Shown here piece after piece: positions 1 to 12,282 of a stretch of 64,000 nucleotides of DNA (positions are counted from its first letter, which is position 1; every line of letters starts with the position of its first letter). This DNA comes from Fomes fomentarius (taxonomy: Eukaryota; Basidiomycota; Agaricomycetes; Polyporales; Polyporaceae): the NCBI GenBank assembly GCA_022606135.1, contig JABYQN010000003.1, positions 2,046,001 through 2,110,000 on the forward strand. The letters are read 5' to 3'. Below the pieces are notes generated by a model that was given only the letters and a program-made list of their open reading frames with translations, searched no databases and was not told where the DNA came from. The position numbers were made by a program, and so were the translations under genes.

Positions 1-49
1 ATTTAGTGCGAGTCAGCACCGGGGGTGGCGCAAGTTGGATGACACTCAC

Positions 50-3000
50 CTGCGTTCAAGACGCGCCATCAAGACAAGGAGGTACTGCTTCTGATACCCC
101 AGGTCGCAGCGGAACGTCGACTCGCGGGTGAATTTGGCCTTCAGGTATCGAATCTGCACCATCAGACCCTTGCACTCCAGGTTGTGTTGTTGCTTGAGTG
201 CCACAAGCTGCTGGTCATCGCTGTACACGAAGCTTAGAATGAGTGATAGTCAGACTAGACAGATGAGCGCATCAACTCACGCAGCGCAGACATGCCCCTT
301 CCACGACTCCTTCGCCTCTTTCGCCTTCTCTTTCTGCACGTCGAGCTCCTCCTTGAGGACCCGAATCTGTGCTTGAGCCTGCTTCTGGGACCGTTCGGCC
401 TTCGAACGCTCCTCTCGCCGCTCTTCCTCTACGCGATCCTTCTGCGCCCGGAGTGCCTTGAGATCGCGTCCAAACGCCTCGGCATCGCGACGCACGCGAT
501 GGAGATCCGCCTCGAGCGCTGCAACCGTCCGTGCGACATCTCCCTTCTCTGTCGCCATCCGCGCCTTCTCGGCCTCAACGCGTTCAAGCTCGGACGCTTG
601 GTCGGAAAGTGCTCGTCGTAGCTCGTCGATCTCCAGAGCGCGGAGGTCTAGTTCATGACGGCGATGGTCGTGCGAAGTCTGAGAAGCAACAAACTCGCCC
701 TTGAGGCGATTGACCTCCTGTAGATCATCATGAGCACAGTGACCACGTGAACAGACAAATGGAGGCATACCTCCGTTGCCTTCGCGTAGCGACGTTGCAG
801 CTCCTTGTGGTCTGCTGCGAGCAAAGAACGCTCCTGGCGCAGCTGTTCGATGCTCCCTAGATTCCCTGCAACCTTCGCCTCGAGCAACCGCGCCTTCTGC
901 TCGGCATTGGCATTGCTCCGCAGCTCCTTCTCAAGGTCGTGATTCTCTTGCTTGATCTGCTGCAGCTGCTGCCTCACGTCTGCCATGTCCTACAATGACT
1001 CATGTCAACCAGACCACATACTAGGCGAACCATGTCAGTCACTCACAGATTCCGTGCGACGCAGGTCAAGAAGAACGGCCTCCTTTTCACGCTGCGCACG
1101 AGTCTGCTCCGTCGTGAGCGCACGCAAACGGCTGCGTTCCTGCTTCAGCTCTGCCTCGAGCTCCTCCATGGTCTGCTTAGCTCTGGCAAGCTCCTGTACG
1201 CACAATTGGGTAAGGCAGTGGCTTCCGCTAAGGAGTATGGAACACACTTACGCCCTCGACGCCGGCACGAACGCGTTCGCCCGCGCGTTCAGCGTTAGCG
1301 TACTTGCGAAGCTCGTCTTTGACATCGCGGACTTCCGCATTGAGTCGTGCCGCTGCATCTTCCAAGACAGCGTTCTCGCCAAGTAGCTTCCGACGTTCCT
1401 CTTCCCATACTTTCTTCATGGAATTCAGTTGAGCATTGACTTCCTTGAGTTCTGTGCGCAATGCTTCGCTTGTTCGGGTGGGAGGTGTAGGCGGCTCTGC
1501 GGGGAGGCTCATAGTTGATGCTTCCAGGATAGAGCTGCGAGACTATGTTAGCGGCGCATATATTGACGACGAGCAGTAGCAACGACCGACCTTTCGTCAG
1601 CATCGCCGGTGCTGTCAAGTCCCCGCATGTCAATCTTGGTCCGACACTTCGTACACCTCAAACGTTGTAACCGGTGTATACGTCGATCCTCCCTCCGACT
1701 CAATCTCGCGATCTCGTCTTCGAGAGTGACGATGTCATCGCGTGCATCCTCGAGCTGCTTGGTAAGTTCCACGACTCCAAATCCAGCATCCTCAAGGCGA
1801 TCGAGTTTATCGTCGATGCTTGCGTTGGCACGGTCGAGTTCCTGTTGCAGTCTCGCCAACTCGGTAAGGAATGGAGACATAGAGGGGTCCTGCATGCTGT
1901 TCTGCAACCAAGAGAACTATACAGACGCACGTTAGTGGGATACGCATACAGCAGGAAACAAAACAACTCACGTCAATCATTGCGCCGCCAGGCGTCTTCG
2001 GGCTCTTGAGAGACATGTTTAGGAGCTGCCGGTGTAGAGGTGACATGCCGCTACCGTTTCCCATCTTGACAGGAGTACCGAAGAGGCCGCTCTGGTTCTT
2101 GAGCGATTTGAGCCTCTCCATCAGATCCTCCTTCTCCCTCTCGAGGAGTTCGATGCGCGCATCCTTGGCCCGCTCGATGGCTTTCCGTGCGGGAGACTGA
2201 GCAATCATGGTCCTCAGCCGGGCGATCTCCTTGTTTGCATCGTCCAGCTCCGATTCCAGAGTCTCGATCTCCGCTTGTAGATCCCGTGCGATGATACTCT
2301 GGGACGGTCCTGCCTGAGCCATGGATCGCTCTTGCATCCTCTCGGCCGCGCGCTCCAAAGAAGCGATAGTCGCCTTGAGAGCAGCTACCTCTTGTTCATC
2401 CTCGAGCATCTTCTTATCAGCTGCTTCGAGAGCATCCTCCATCTGGCGTGAAAGTTGGGCCGCTTTGTCGGCGTCGTCGACGAGACGGTCGGTCTCCTGC
2501 CTCTCATCTTCAAGTTCTGCCTCCAGGTGGTCGATGTGCTCTTTCGCAGAAGAGAGCTGTTGCTCAAGTTCTGCGATCCTCTTTGCATCAGCAGCGGCGT
2601 CGGTTTCGTTCTGCGTAACCGCATCCTCGGCTTGACGAAGCTGGGCGTGCATCTTGCGGACCTCCTCCTCGAGTTCATCGACGGAATGGATCGCGTTGGA
2701 TAGTTCTTCCATCTTTTCGCGAAGCTCTCCCTCCAACGCGCTCGTGCGCTTCCTCTCCGATGCAAGCGCACTCTCAGCCTCGTCGAGTTGCTCGTCCGCG
2801 CGCATGACTTCGTCCTCGAGCTCTTTGATCTGCCTCCGCGCGTTCTGTAGCTCGCCTTGTGTTCCCGTCAACCTTTCGTTCGCAATGTTGAGCTCCGCAC
2901 CGAGGTCCCGTCCGCTTTCCAGTGCGCTTTCAGCCTTCTTGAGGCGTTCGGCCAGTACGTCCTTCTCCACCGTCACCACCGCCAGACGTCGTTCAGCATC

Positions 3001-5307
3001 CCTGATACCCTCCGTCTTGTCACCCTCGATTCGCTTCGCTGCGTCCTCGGCCTCGTGAAGCCGGCGCTCAAGGTCCGTGACGATACCCTCGACGCCCTTC
3101 TCGACTTCAACCATGCGTTCGCGCCAGCGCTCCTTGTCCCTCACACGTTCCGCCTTCTCCGCGGCCAGTGCTTCCTCGGCCTTCGTCTTGTCAGCGCTGC
3201 ACGTGTCGCGTTCTTCCTTGAGTTCCTCAAGCATATCCTCGAGCGCTGCCTTCTCCTCAAGCCACACCTCCGCAAGATCCTCGGCCACATCCCCCAACCC
3301 AAGAGCCGGCCCGGCACTCACCCGTCGCCCGCCACCACTCACCCGCCGGCCCTGTCCCTGGTCCGACGCAGGCGTCCCCGCCGACCCCGACGCAGGCGAT
3401 CCCCCTGCCTCCCTCTCCTCGACCGCGCGCAGCCGTGCTACCAGCATCTCGTTTTCCTCCTGCAAGCGCCGGTTCAGCCCATGCAGATAATCGTTGAGCT
3501 TCTTCGCGTTGAAACGACCTACACCGTGCCCACGCTCGCCGAGACCCATGACGGGGTCGAAGGACGCGTTCGCGCGCGCATGTGTTGTGAGGTCATGTGA
3601 GGATGCCGTCGAAACGAACGATGCGCGGTCGATCGCATAGTCGTACGGCGACTCCGACCCTGAACCAGAATCGGACGGTTGGTTGAACGTTTGCGGAGGA
3701 GGTTGGGAGAGCCGTCGACGTGGCCCAGGTCGAGGAGTGATCCCGGCGAACGCGTTACGGAGACTGACCCCGGGGGTCGCAGCTGGGGTCATCTCTACTC
3801 GTGACTCTGTATCATCGCCGGAGTTGCGCGGATGTGGGGTAGGGTTACGGAGTCGGGGGCGAGCAGTCGAATTGATGACTGATAACAAAAATGACATCTT
3901 GTGAGTGTGGGGTGTAGCAGGATCCTCGGCGGCGTCGGTCTGTTCCTCGTCTCTTTCGACACGAGGTCTGGGAGTCTCTTCGACATCACCATCGTCCTCG
4001 AAGCGAACTGTATGCTGCTGAGGCGTCGTACTTGGTAGCTGAGGGGTTGTTGATGGCATCTGTGCACCAAAGCGAGCCCTAGGCCTTGGTTGAAAAGCGG
4101 GAGTAGGAGTGAACACAGCTGAGCCAGGCGATGAGAATGCGACCGAGAAGGGGGTCGGAGACCGCATTCCGCGTGAACCACTGCGATTCGCACTCGAATT
4201 CATTGATTGGGCCTCTTCTGACGAGAACGTTGGCTCTCGAGAATGCGAGGATTGGTCTTCGGCCTTGCTCGCTTGACTCTGTGCCAGCTCCCTTTGCTCT
4301 GCTTCCCTTTCTGCAACGACTTCCGGTATAAGCTCTGTGTATTCTACGGAGTGGTCGGATGTAGCACTTGGGAACTCGGAGCTGATATCCATCTGAGTGA
4401 GATCGCGTTCTTCAACACGAGCGGGGATAGCTGGTGAAGCCGTTGCAGAACGAGGGAGCGGGACGGTCAGCGCTGCTAAGGGAGGATCCGTTTCCGCCCG
4501 CTGATAGCGGAACGAACGAGTGCTGTGCGGGGTTGAGTTCGATGCAGATGATGACGGAGAGGAGACGGTGCGGGTGAGCGATGGCGTCCGCGTTCGTGAG
4601 TTGGGACGACGGAACGAGATGTTTCTCAACTTGTCGAATGGAGAGGGCTGAAAGAGGATGAGCTACAGCCAACATGCAGAGTCAAGATGGCTTACATTGG
4701 GTTCCGAGCGTAAACTGACAGAATAGTCATAGTCCGACTTCTTTCGAGGAGTTTGCCCATCATCTAGCCCTGGCGAGTTGGAACGGCTCACTGATTGCAA
4801 CGCGTCCGACAGGTCCAGGTCTGGGTCAAGGTTATCGTCTAGTGGGGGTGGGAGGTACACTTCTGGGACAGAGCTCTCCGTATCCTGGTCGCTGCTGCGA
4901 ATCTCTATCTCCCCACTATCGTCTCGGTCAATGGGCACTTTGGGTATGGGGCTGACGTCAAAGCTGTCGTCTGCAGGGAACCTCGAGTTGACACCACGCG
5001 AGACCGACAAGGATGACTTGGACGAACGAGATGCAATCGACTGGGCAAATCTCGCCGTGCTCGAAGTGCTCGAAGGCGCGCGAATTGTGGAACCTGCACG
5101 GGATAGCATGGCGGGAGTTGAATGCATCGGAGGAGAAGCAATCACCATGTCTTCTTCCTGACTACTCTCGTCTGCCAGGGACAGAGGAGCCGCGGAATCC
5201 TCAAAGGCGGGGATGGAAGGGAGGGATGGCATGTCCAAGTCTTGGTCTTCTTGAATGCGTCGCCATACCCTGGACGGTGTCTCTAGATAGGCAGCCATCT
5301 TGTTCAC
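50..5307 (-). CDS. Giant coiled-coil spindle-pole-body protein, PACT-like C-terminus (Pcp1/pericentrin-type), 3' end outside window
   Basis: Eight exons join in frame: 4696-5307, 1972-4647, 1591-1916, 1252-1534, 1047-1193, 771-989, 281-717 and 50-232, about 1,627 residues. A donor at 49 leads out of the window, so the gene is incomplete. The first ~430 residues are Ser/Thr/Pro-rich and disordered. From there nearly everything is heptad-like, Glu/Lys/Arg-rich coiled coil. Near residue 1180 a CTKC motif sits in a short basic segment. The last visible ~60 residues (KGLMVQIRYLKAKF...FRCDLGYQKQYLL) resemble the PACT motif that anchors pericentrin, Spc110 and Pcp1 to the spindle pole body. Role by family: a scaffold that docks gamma-tubulin complexes at the nuclear side of the pole body. 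I saw no clear CM1 motif, which such proteins often carry, so the specific orthology is inference. Start: ATG at 5307, with a second in-frame ATG at 5298. Confidence 0.72.
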
Positions 5308-7544
5308 TGGCTCTGTGGTAGCTGTGTAGTTTGCTTAGTTCATGTCGGTCGCATATGTAGTGCAGCATCCCCAATCCCAGACGCTGTCACTGTGGACCCT
5401 CCACAAGACCACCTTTGAGCGCTTATGACACGCTCTTAAAGCAGGAAGTTGCAGAACAGCGTGTTCTTCCCTCTTGTAGCATGCGCGAGCTACATCGTAC
5501 TAGGGGGTTGCAGAGTTGAATGGGAACTCACCGTATGTGATGTGATATCTCCTCCGCCACTGCTGTATCGTTTCCACCCAACTATCTTCTAGTCCGCCCA
5601 ATCGGTAGTTTTACGTGGCTTCTTGCAGTATTGTAGGGGTAAGATATTGGCAACAGGAGAGAGGAGAGAGACGAGGATCTGGACAGGAAAGTCGTGGCTA
5701 GTAGCTACTGAGGTCGAAGTCACACAAGCGCTGTGGACGCGGTTTCAACTACACGTGATCGTCGTGTTTCTTCAGCGCTTAAGCCTACAGTCGCGACAAT
5801 TTGAATATCAATGTCTCTTCGTCAAGTTCAAGACCGGCAACCACCCAGAAAATATCGGTGAGGCGCCATAGGTATGCAAGATGCTGCTACAAAGACCAGT
5901 TGTCACCAGGTGCACATAGGGCACGGTGAAGGCGGTGACAAGGGTGAGCACTGGCAGTTGCGCGATGTCGGGGATGTATTCGAGGTATAGTTCGAACGTC
6001 CTCGAGCAGGGGGCCCGTGGGGTCCGTTCCGATAGCGCGCAACTCAAACCATGTCATATCGTATCAATATGCCGTCGTAGTCAAACTGCCGTTTCATCAT
6101 GCGGAAATGCGTGTAAGGCACGCGGAGTTCGTGCATGGACATGCAGCAGAGCAGTGGTGGAGAGAGGGACCCACAAGTCAAGTGTAGCCAGGGTATCGGA
6201 GGGGAGGTACGAGATCATTCCATCGACACAGTTGAGATCTTGTGTGTCCTTCTCAATGCTGAGAGGATGAGCGAGTGACAAACGATGAGGGCGAGTGAAG
6301 GTCGAGGTTAGGAACGGGAGATTGAGCGTCTAGAGAGAAAGCAGCCCAATGCGATGCTGAGGGCCACGGTAACGATCTACGTGTCACGGTCTTGTACCTG
6401 CTGAAGGCAGAGATTGAGTGAAGCAAGAAACTCAGACACTAGAGCACCTCGCACTCGTGGTCTTCAGCTCGCGCAGCTGAGAGAGCGTCCAGAACTGGAG
6501 GTCCAGCAGGGCACTGCTCTTGTGGGTGTGAGTGTGGCAGTTCCCGCTGCCGCAGTAGGGGTGAGAGAGCGTAGATTAGATATGTGATGAGTAATTGACG
6601 GTGTTAGAGGTATGGAGAAGATTCAAGTTGCGGGACTGTCATTTGCGGTACCCAACTGCTGTCTCTACGTAGGGCATGCCGGATTGGACACGGCTCGACA
6701 CGATCAAGAAAATGACAGATGTTCGACCTTCCGGGAAGGCGATTTTGGAAGACCGTTCTAGTCTCCAGACTGTCCTGTCTGCGGTACTTATGTGGAGACA
6801 AGCTTCCGTGCAGCGAGCCATCTGCCAAGCGGGACGGAGTGTTCCACGCAAGCCATTTGACGCAGAATTGTACGGCTGAGACCAATGTTGAATGGGGTTT
6901 GAGTATCCTTCGTCGCTTCGCCGCTGCGGTGGAGGCGGTGTCCGGGTGAGCTCTATTTGTGGACATAGTGACAGACAGTGGTAGAAATGACAACGCTGAC
7001 GTTCGCGTGCTCTATTGGTTGAATTGAAGATTGAGGAGGAGAAGTGGTGGTAGGGTAGCTACACGACTACATCATGCGGTTAGAATCATACCTTGGCGCC
7101 TTGATGGTTACATGTCGAAGGAGATTGACTGCTGTAGGATAATCATACAATGATGAAGTCTATGTGTGCGTACAAGGTGTGTGTATATGAGTCTATGATG
7201 CGTACAAGATGCGTTTCATATCAGACCTAGCGCATGCATCGGCTCATATAGTGTAACAAATACTGACTGAACAAGAGAGGCGAAGAATGTCAAGCCGCCT
7301 CGGGGGCGGACGATCCTACTCTAGTATAACATACATATTGCATAGATACGAAGTGGAATGTATCAGTACATAGCGATCTTTAGGCTAGCGCAATCTCTGG
7401 TAATAAATAAGCACAGAAGTGTAGTAATACACAAACAAAGACATAGTTATGACATGTCCGACAGATCACTCGTCGCTGGGCCAATCGAGGACAACCTGTA
7501 TATGTTGGATCATTCAGCAATGTACTGCCAGATTCTTAAGTCTG
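5308..7544. other. Gene-poor interval (2.2 kb)
   Basis: No convincing gene. Short open frames occur on the - strand at 5808-6047, 6081-6281 and 6604-6993. They do not join through plausible splice sites into a recognisable domain. The part beyond 7000 is AT-richer and looks like the shared 3' side of the neighbouring BTB gene. Confidence 0.5.
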
Positions 7545-9152
7545 CTAAAAACTCACATGATCCACCCGCCCCTCAATCGTTTCTCCCACGTACCTGGTAA
7601 ACTCATAGAAGACCAACAGATGTGCTCGATCCGAACAATACCTGCATCCCTTTCCGTCGGCTGCACCCCCCGCATCTCGACATCCCGCAAGAGCGTTACG
7701 CAGCAGCTCCGGATTGGTCGCCGTCTTCGCCGTCGGCCACTCATCCTCTGCAATCCCGCTCATGTAACATTCGTACCAGCACGGCACCTCCCCATCGCGT
7801 GCCCACCTGCCGAGCCTGCACGAGCTCTCGAGCTGCATACGCCACTTCTTGCCGGCGACGTACAGCGCGGCGTCCCGGCAGCGGTGGTGGTACACGATCA
7901 GACGCTGCACAGCCGCGGCGGACAGCCGGTACTTGTCGAACAGTGCGATTGTGCTGTCGGTGAGGATCGACGTGCGCAGAGTGCGCTTTGCCGCGGCGGA
8001 GGCGAGCTCATGTAAGTTGCAACGGCATGCAATGGCGTAGAGCAGCTCCGGTGCGACAGATTTGTCGTTTTTTCGCGCTGTCAGAGTATGTTGCAGGACG
8101 CAAATCGCCTTCTGGATTTGATAGTCTCTAGCCGCAATAAGAGCAAGGTAGAGGGTATGCAAATCGGTGGGCAGCCTCTCGTCCGTCGGGTAGAGGATGC
8201 TGAGTAGGGCCGAGACGACTTGACTCGACTCAGGCACCGTCAGCTTGCGCACAGGATTGGGCAGCGAGAACCTCCGCTCCGAGGACGGAGGAACTCCTGC
8301 GAGCTTCGACGCGAGAACCGGAGATGCCAGCTCGATGACGCTCTTGTAGACGCGGAACTGCATATTGTCCGATGTTGATAGGACCACTTCGGCGTCTCGG
8401 GCGTTGAATGGATGCGGGGCTGTCCTCAGTGTGAACGCCAACATACCCTGCCCGGAGTCGTATACGGACAGCGACTTCGCATTGCGACGAGACGGGTGAT
8501 CGCAATCGCTGAGAGGAGGGGTAGGGAGCGATAATCGGTCCCGAGTACGGGCTGCCAGCCGACTGGAACGCGGAGCGTCGTGAGCTTCCTTGGAGATAAA
8601 GCGACTGTATCTGGCCGCGGGTATGCCTTCGAGCTCCTTGACGTACGTGTTCTGCGCGTCCTGGCGGAGGACTTCACTCGCTGCTTGGTCTGCGACATCC
8701 TCTAGACCAAACTGGCACGCGATGGCATACACCCGCATGGGCTCAGTTGCGACGAACGTGAGCAGCTGTCGCTTCATCATCTTCAGCGCCTCACGCATCT
8801 GATACTTCTTCGCCGCCCCCAGAGTCCATCGCACTTCGTCAAGAGTCTCCAGTGGGGGATCGTCCACGGGGTAGCACAACCGGAACAGGGGGTCGAGCAC
8901 GCCGCTCGACTCGGGGAGGTGGTATGCAGGGACTCCATCGAGTTCCGTCCGCTCTGGAAGCAGGTCAGCAAGTTGCAAACATACGGCGCTGACGATGGGA
9001 AGGGGGCCTTGCTGTTGTGAGGAGAACAATTCTCTGAAGTAGTCTGAGGCGAGTGAGAGGATGATTTTGTGAACCTTGAAGGCCACTCCGTCAGAGGAGC
9101 AGACGTAAGTATCTGCGATGGGGTCAGCAAAGTAGTCGTGGAAGGTCAACAT
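7545..9152 (-). CDS. Double BTB/POZ-domain protein 1
   Basis: Single-exon gene of 535 residues. I chose the ATG at 9152 because the BTB fold begins about 12 residues later; an upstream in-frame extension to 9341 has no domain character. The first BTB domain (about residues 12-130) shows the expected pattern: a DTYVCSSDGVAFKVHK strand-helix start, a hydrophobic ILSLAS segment and the LFRLCYPVDD motif. A helical BACK-like stretch with the recurring YAIACQFGLEDVA motif follows. The second BTB domain starts near residue 253 (DAEVVLSTSDNMQFRVYK). A C-terminal module has Trp and paired Cys (CWYECY, CRYC). BTB proteins usually homodimerise and many recruit substrates to CUL3 ubiquitin ligases; that role is inferred. 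It is one of four such genes in the window, all on the same strand. Confidence 0.85.
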   Translation of the reverse strand: MLTFHDYFADPIADTYVCSSDGVAFKVHKIILSLASDYFRELFSSQQQGPLPIVSAVCLQLADLLPERTELDGVPAYHLPESSGVLDPLFRLCYPVDDPPLETLDEVRWTLGAAKKYQMREALKMMKRQLLTFVATEPMRVYAIACQFGLEDVADQAASEVLRQDAQNTYVKELEGIPAARYSRFISKEAHDAPRSSRLAARTRDRLSLPTPPLSDCDHPSRRNAKSLSVYDSGQGMLAFTLRTAPHPFNARDAEVVLSTSDNMQFRVYKSVIELASPVLASKLAGVPPSSERRFSLPNPVRKLTVPESSQVVSALLSILYPTDERLPTDLHTLYLALIAARDYQIQKAICVLQHTLTARKNDKSVAPELLYAIACRCNLHELASAAAKRTLRTSILTDSTIALFDKYRLSAAAVQRLIVYHHRCRDAALYVAGKKWRMQLESSCRLGRWARDGEVPCWYECYMSGIAEDEWPTAKTATNPELLRNALAGCRDAGGAADGKGCRYCSDRAHLLVFYEFTRYVGETIEGRVDHVSF

Positions 9153-10647
9153 GGGAGTAGAAGGCAAGGAGCGTAGAGAGGGGCAGTGCCTCGTACACAT
9201 TAATAGGAAGCCACAGCTTCGAGGTGGGCGCTCTTTCTGGTGTTTCAGAGAAGCAGATGAACGAAGCACCGTATACTCCAAACATTCAATGCGGTTCATA
9301 TCTCTCAAAGCGCCTTGCTGGCACCGCAACGTTCGTTGCAAGACTTTGACAGTCGTTACATCACTGTCGCGCTGGAGAGTCGGATGAACGGGGAATTCGA
9401 CTTCGTCACATCAGGAAAGAAAATACTTTACTCGAGGGTCCTCTCGAAGCTCGAAAGACGTCCGAGTCCGCGAGACAAGTACCCCGTTAGGTAGCACCCG
9501 GGAGACGCCACTGATGAAGCGCGAGACCTCGATAGAGGGCCGCGTTGCGGCCTATCTATGGTGCGAGGCGCCTAGTCACCGCTTCAATTGTACAACGAAC
9601 CTCTGCGGCTACCAGAGGCCCAATTTTTGTCAGAATCCTTATCGACTTGACAAATCTACTCCTTTTCATGAGAGGAACCAAACTGTCAGACCGTTTGTTC
9701 AATCTTCAAAGATTGACCGAAATAGAAATTCTGACATCTCAGCGATTTTGCCACATTCCTTATATGGAATACAGGCGCCTTAACAAGCGCCAAAGGGTCT
9801 CAGCAGAGTCTGTCATGTTCCTTACTACAACTAAAATATGGTTATGAAAGTAGCATGGGAACGTTAAGACACATCTATTGAGCAACCTCTGGCCATCATA
9901 CAGACAATCTTTCAGAGACTTGTGTAGGCGCCCGAACCTCCCGCCGATTTTGCCACTGCACAGTTTAGGCGGTGACTAGGCGCCCGGCACCATACTTAGT
10001 TGATGTAATTTCAGATGTCACGGCAGTGCCCCGGAGCGCTCGGGAGATCATACTGATGGCTCTCGAGTCTCGCCGACGTGTCTCGGGGGTCTCGCGAGCC
10101 AGGCTGACAACTCCCGAGTTTATGCGTTTTTCCTGATGCAGAGGATGTCGATGTCGAGCCGGCAGAATGACCGTCCAAGTCCCGTAGTGGGACGGAGACA
10201 GTTGAAGTGACATGATCACTGGAGCAGACTCGTTCAATGCAACTGGTCAGAGAAGCAGCAAGAGAGCGACTGAACGCAAGAATGCTGTGTCGGCGTTGAC
10301 TCGGAGTATTCAACGTTTGAGTCACAACACAAGCGGTTGTGACCGCAACCTTAAAGTGACGTTCATATCACGTAGCAACTAACCTAATCTACAATTACCC
10401 GAGCAATCCTGAGTCCACGGTGACACTGGAAGATTGAAAGCTTGACATCCAGGGTTCAATAGGATCAACTCCGTGTAGCAGCTCATGTCAACGTGCACGT
10501 TTCGGTTTGTCTTAACATCTTGCTACCACAAAGTTCCAGTGATCATCAGGAGAGAGATAAGTAGTAGCGACTGGACGAGTTGACCCGGAACTGCGCTGGA
10601 TGATCCATTGTCGATACTACAACGATATGGCGCGCCGATTCTTCCAG
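9153..10647. other. Intergenic interval between BTB genes 1 and 2
   Basis: No gene is supported here. It holds the promoter of BTB gene 1, the MITE-like inverted repeat at 9557-9994, and an imperfectly repeated stretch rich in CGAG/CTCG on both flanks of that element (about 9440-9550 and 10000-10110). Those flanks may be decayed outer arms of the same transposon. Confidence 0.4.
9557..9994. mobile_element. MITE-like element with 34-bp inverted repeats
   Basis: The segment 9557-9590 and the reverse complement of 9961-9994 match at about 29 of 34 positions, including an uninterrupted GGCGCCTAGTCACCGC core. The enclosed ~370 bp has no coding frame. Further GGCGCC motifs recur inside and near it (9775-9780, 9926-9933), and ATTTTGCCAC occurs twice (9748, 9948). 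That subterminal repetition is typical of non-autonomous DNA transposons. I could not identify a target-site duplication or an autonomous partner, so the family is unknown and the element may be degenerate. Confidence 0.55.
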
Positions 10648-12282
10648 TCAAGGTTCGTCTACAGCGACAACGTCCTTCAGCAAATCGTCAATAAGTACCA
10701 GAACACGACACCCTACCTCGGCTTCAAGTTTGGATATGTTGTCCGCGAGGTGCCGACTAAACCTCATGAGCGCAACGGCCCCTCCGATATCCGTACACGA
10801 AGCGCACGGCCTGGAGAGGGTGAACCCGGATGGCTTGGCATCGTACAGCGCATGCTCGATAACAGTGGTTTCCGTCACAGCCTCCGCAGTCGGCCACGGC
10901 AGAAGCGTGACCCTCTGCATGTACGAGTGAAACCAGCATGCATAGGTCCCTTCGGATGAGTACGGCACCGACGTGTGGCATCCGTACGAAACCAACTGGC
11001 GCCAGTCTCCCTGTATCCACATGCGCGATGAGGTAAGACTGCGTTTGGCAGCGAGCAGTCGGCGTCGGTAGTCGAGAAGACGGTATAAATGACCAGCGGA
11101 GATGCGTCCGGAATCCATCTCGAGGTATTTGAGGTTTTTGAGTTCTTGACCGGCCGCCTGCTGGGCAGCACCCATTGCGAGATCGCGGAGGTCGTACATA
11201 CAGGCAATGAAGTACAACTTCACGGGATCGTTACAGAGTGCAGGGATAGCGGCGACCAGGAAGCGTATCGCTCGCTGTATGCGGTACTTGACGGCGGCAG
11301 CAAGTGCTGAACACGCGTCGTCGTAACTTGACAATGCGGGATCGTCCCCTGGATAACAAAATCCAAGAACGATGGATAGGATACTCGCTGGTTCGGGTAA
11401 AAATAGGATGGGGCGATGGCCAACGGAGCATTCAGAGGAGGGTGTTTTCACTTTCGTGAGCATGGAGTCAAGGGTAGAGGACGAGAGCCTCACGAAGGCG
11501 CTTGACACCGCAAACTCCACATTATCCGACGACAGCAGAGTTACGTCCGCATCGTCTGCACAGAACGGGTGGGGAGCATGTTGTGCAGGTGTGTTGGCCT
11601 CCGTGGATGTAGTCACGGTAAACACAGTGCGGGCAAGGGGCGTAAATGGGTTGAAGATAAGATGTCGGACGAAGAAAGTCGGGCGAGAGTAATTGAGAAG
11701 TCGTTGGTACGCACCCGCTGTGATCTCCTCCATCTCTTCCACATATGTGTCCCCAGCGTGCTGCTTGAGCACCTCGGCGGCTGCGTTTTGGGCTTCCTCC
11801 CGTAGTTCCAAAAGGCACGCGATGGCGTACACGCGGAGAGGAGCGGTCGGAATACATGAACTAAGCTCTCGACGCAGAATATAGATTGCCTGCGGCATAT
11901 CAAACTTCATGGCGGCTTCCAGGGTAGGGCGTATATCTTCTATCCCGGAGAACGTTGGGTCTCGAATGGGGTAGGTCAGGCGAAATAGATTGTCGAGAAT
12001 TGTTCCGGTCTCCGTGCACTGGACGATCGGCAGACCATCAACACTATCGGAGCAGTCGGTGCTAGCACATCCTAGAGAAGGGTCAATGGAAGATCCTGCA
12101 GGTATGGATGTGCTGGGAGTGGATTGGGGAAGGCGAAACATATCCTGAAAGAATACGGATGCGAGAGACAGTACAATCTTGTGCACTTTGAAGTTCATGC
12201 CATCTGAGGAGCGGAAGACAATATCTGCGTCAGAGTAAACAAAGGGCTCTTGAAAAGCATGAGATTCCATCAAGATGATCAT
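10648..12282 (-). CDS. Double BTB/POZ-domain protein 2
   Basis: Single-exon gene of 544 residues, or 540 if the second ATG (residue 5) is used. The first BTB domain begins with DADIVFRSSDGMNFKVHK (about residue 18) and ends around the LFRLTYPIRD motif. A helical segment follows with the family signature RVYAIACLLELREEAQ. The second BTB domain starts near residue 250 (DADVTLLSSDNVEFAV) and contains the LGFCYPGDD motif. The C-terminal module repeats the family pattern of Trp and Cys (CWFHSYMQ, CASC). It is a diverged paralogue of the gene at 7545-9152, head-to-tail with it and separated by about 1.5 kb. Function as a CUL3-type adaptor or dimerisation scaffold is inferred from the domain only. 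Confidence 0.85.
   Translation of the reverse strand: MIILMESHAFQEPFVYSDADIVFRSSDGMNFKVHKIVLSLASVFFQDMFRLPQSTPSTSIPAGSSIDPSLGCASTDCSDSVDGLPIVQCTETGTILDNLFRLTYPIRDPTFSGIEDIRPTLEAAMKFDMPQAIYILRRELSSCIPTAPLRVYAIACLLELREEAQNAAAEVLKQHAGDTYVEEMEEITAGAYQRLLNYSRPTFFVRHLIFNPFTPLARTVFTVTTSTEANTPAQHAPHPFCADDADVTLLSSDNVEFAVSSAFVRLSSSTLDSMLTKVKTPSSECSVGHRPILFLPEPASILSIVLGFCYPGDDPALSSYDDACSALAAAVKYRIQRAIRFLVAAIPALCNDPVKLYFIACMYDLRDLAMGAAQQAAGQELKNLKYLEMDSGRISAGHLYRLLDYRRRLLAAKRSLTSSRMWIQGDWRQLVSYGCHTSVPYSSEGTYACWFHSYMQRVTLLPWPTAEAVTETTVIEHALYDAKPSGFTLSRPCASCTDIGGAVALMRFSRHLADNISKLEAEVGCRVLVLIDDLLKDVVAVDEP

Noticed and set aside
2321..3600. Long + strand frames opposite the scaffold gene
   Set aside because: Ser- or Leu-rich shadows caused by biased codons of the coiled coil on the - strand.
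6769..6860. CPVC...H...C pattern on the + strand
   Set aside because: Stops on both sides within ~30 codons; chance zinc-finger-like spacing.
5808..6993. Series of - strand open frames between the scaffold gene and BTB gene 1, one with an LPSDTLATL string that hints at an F-box
   Set aside because: No splice sites join them into a domain; the hint is too short. Possibly a very old dead gene.
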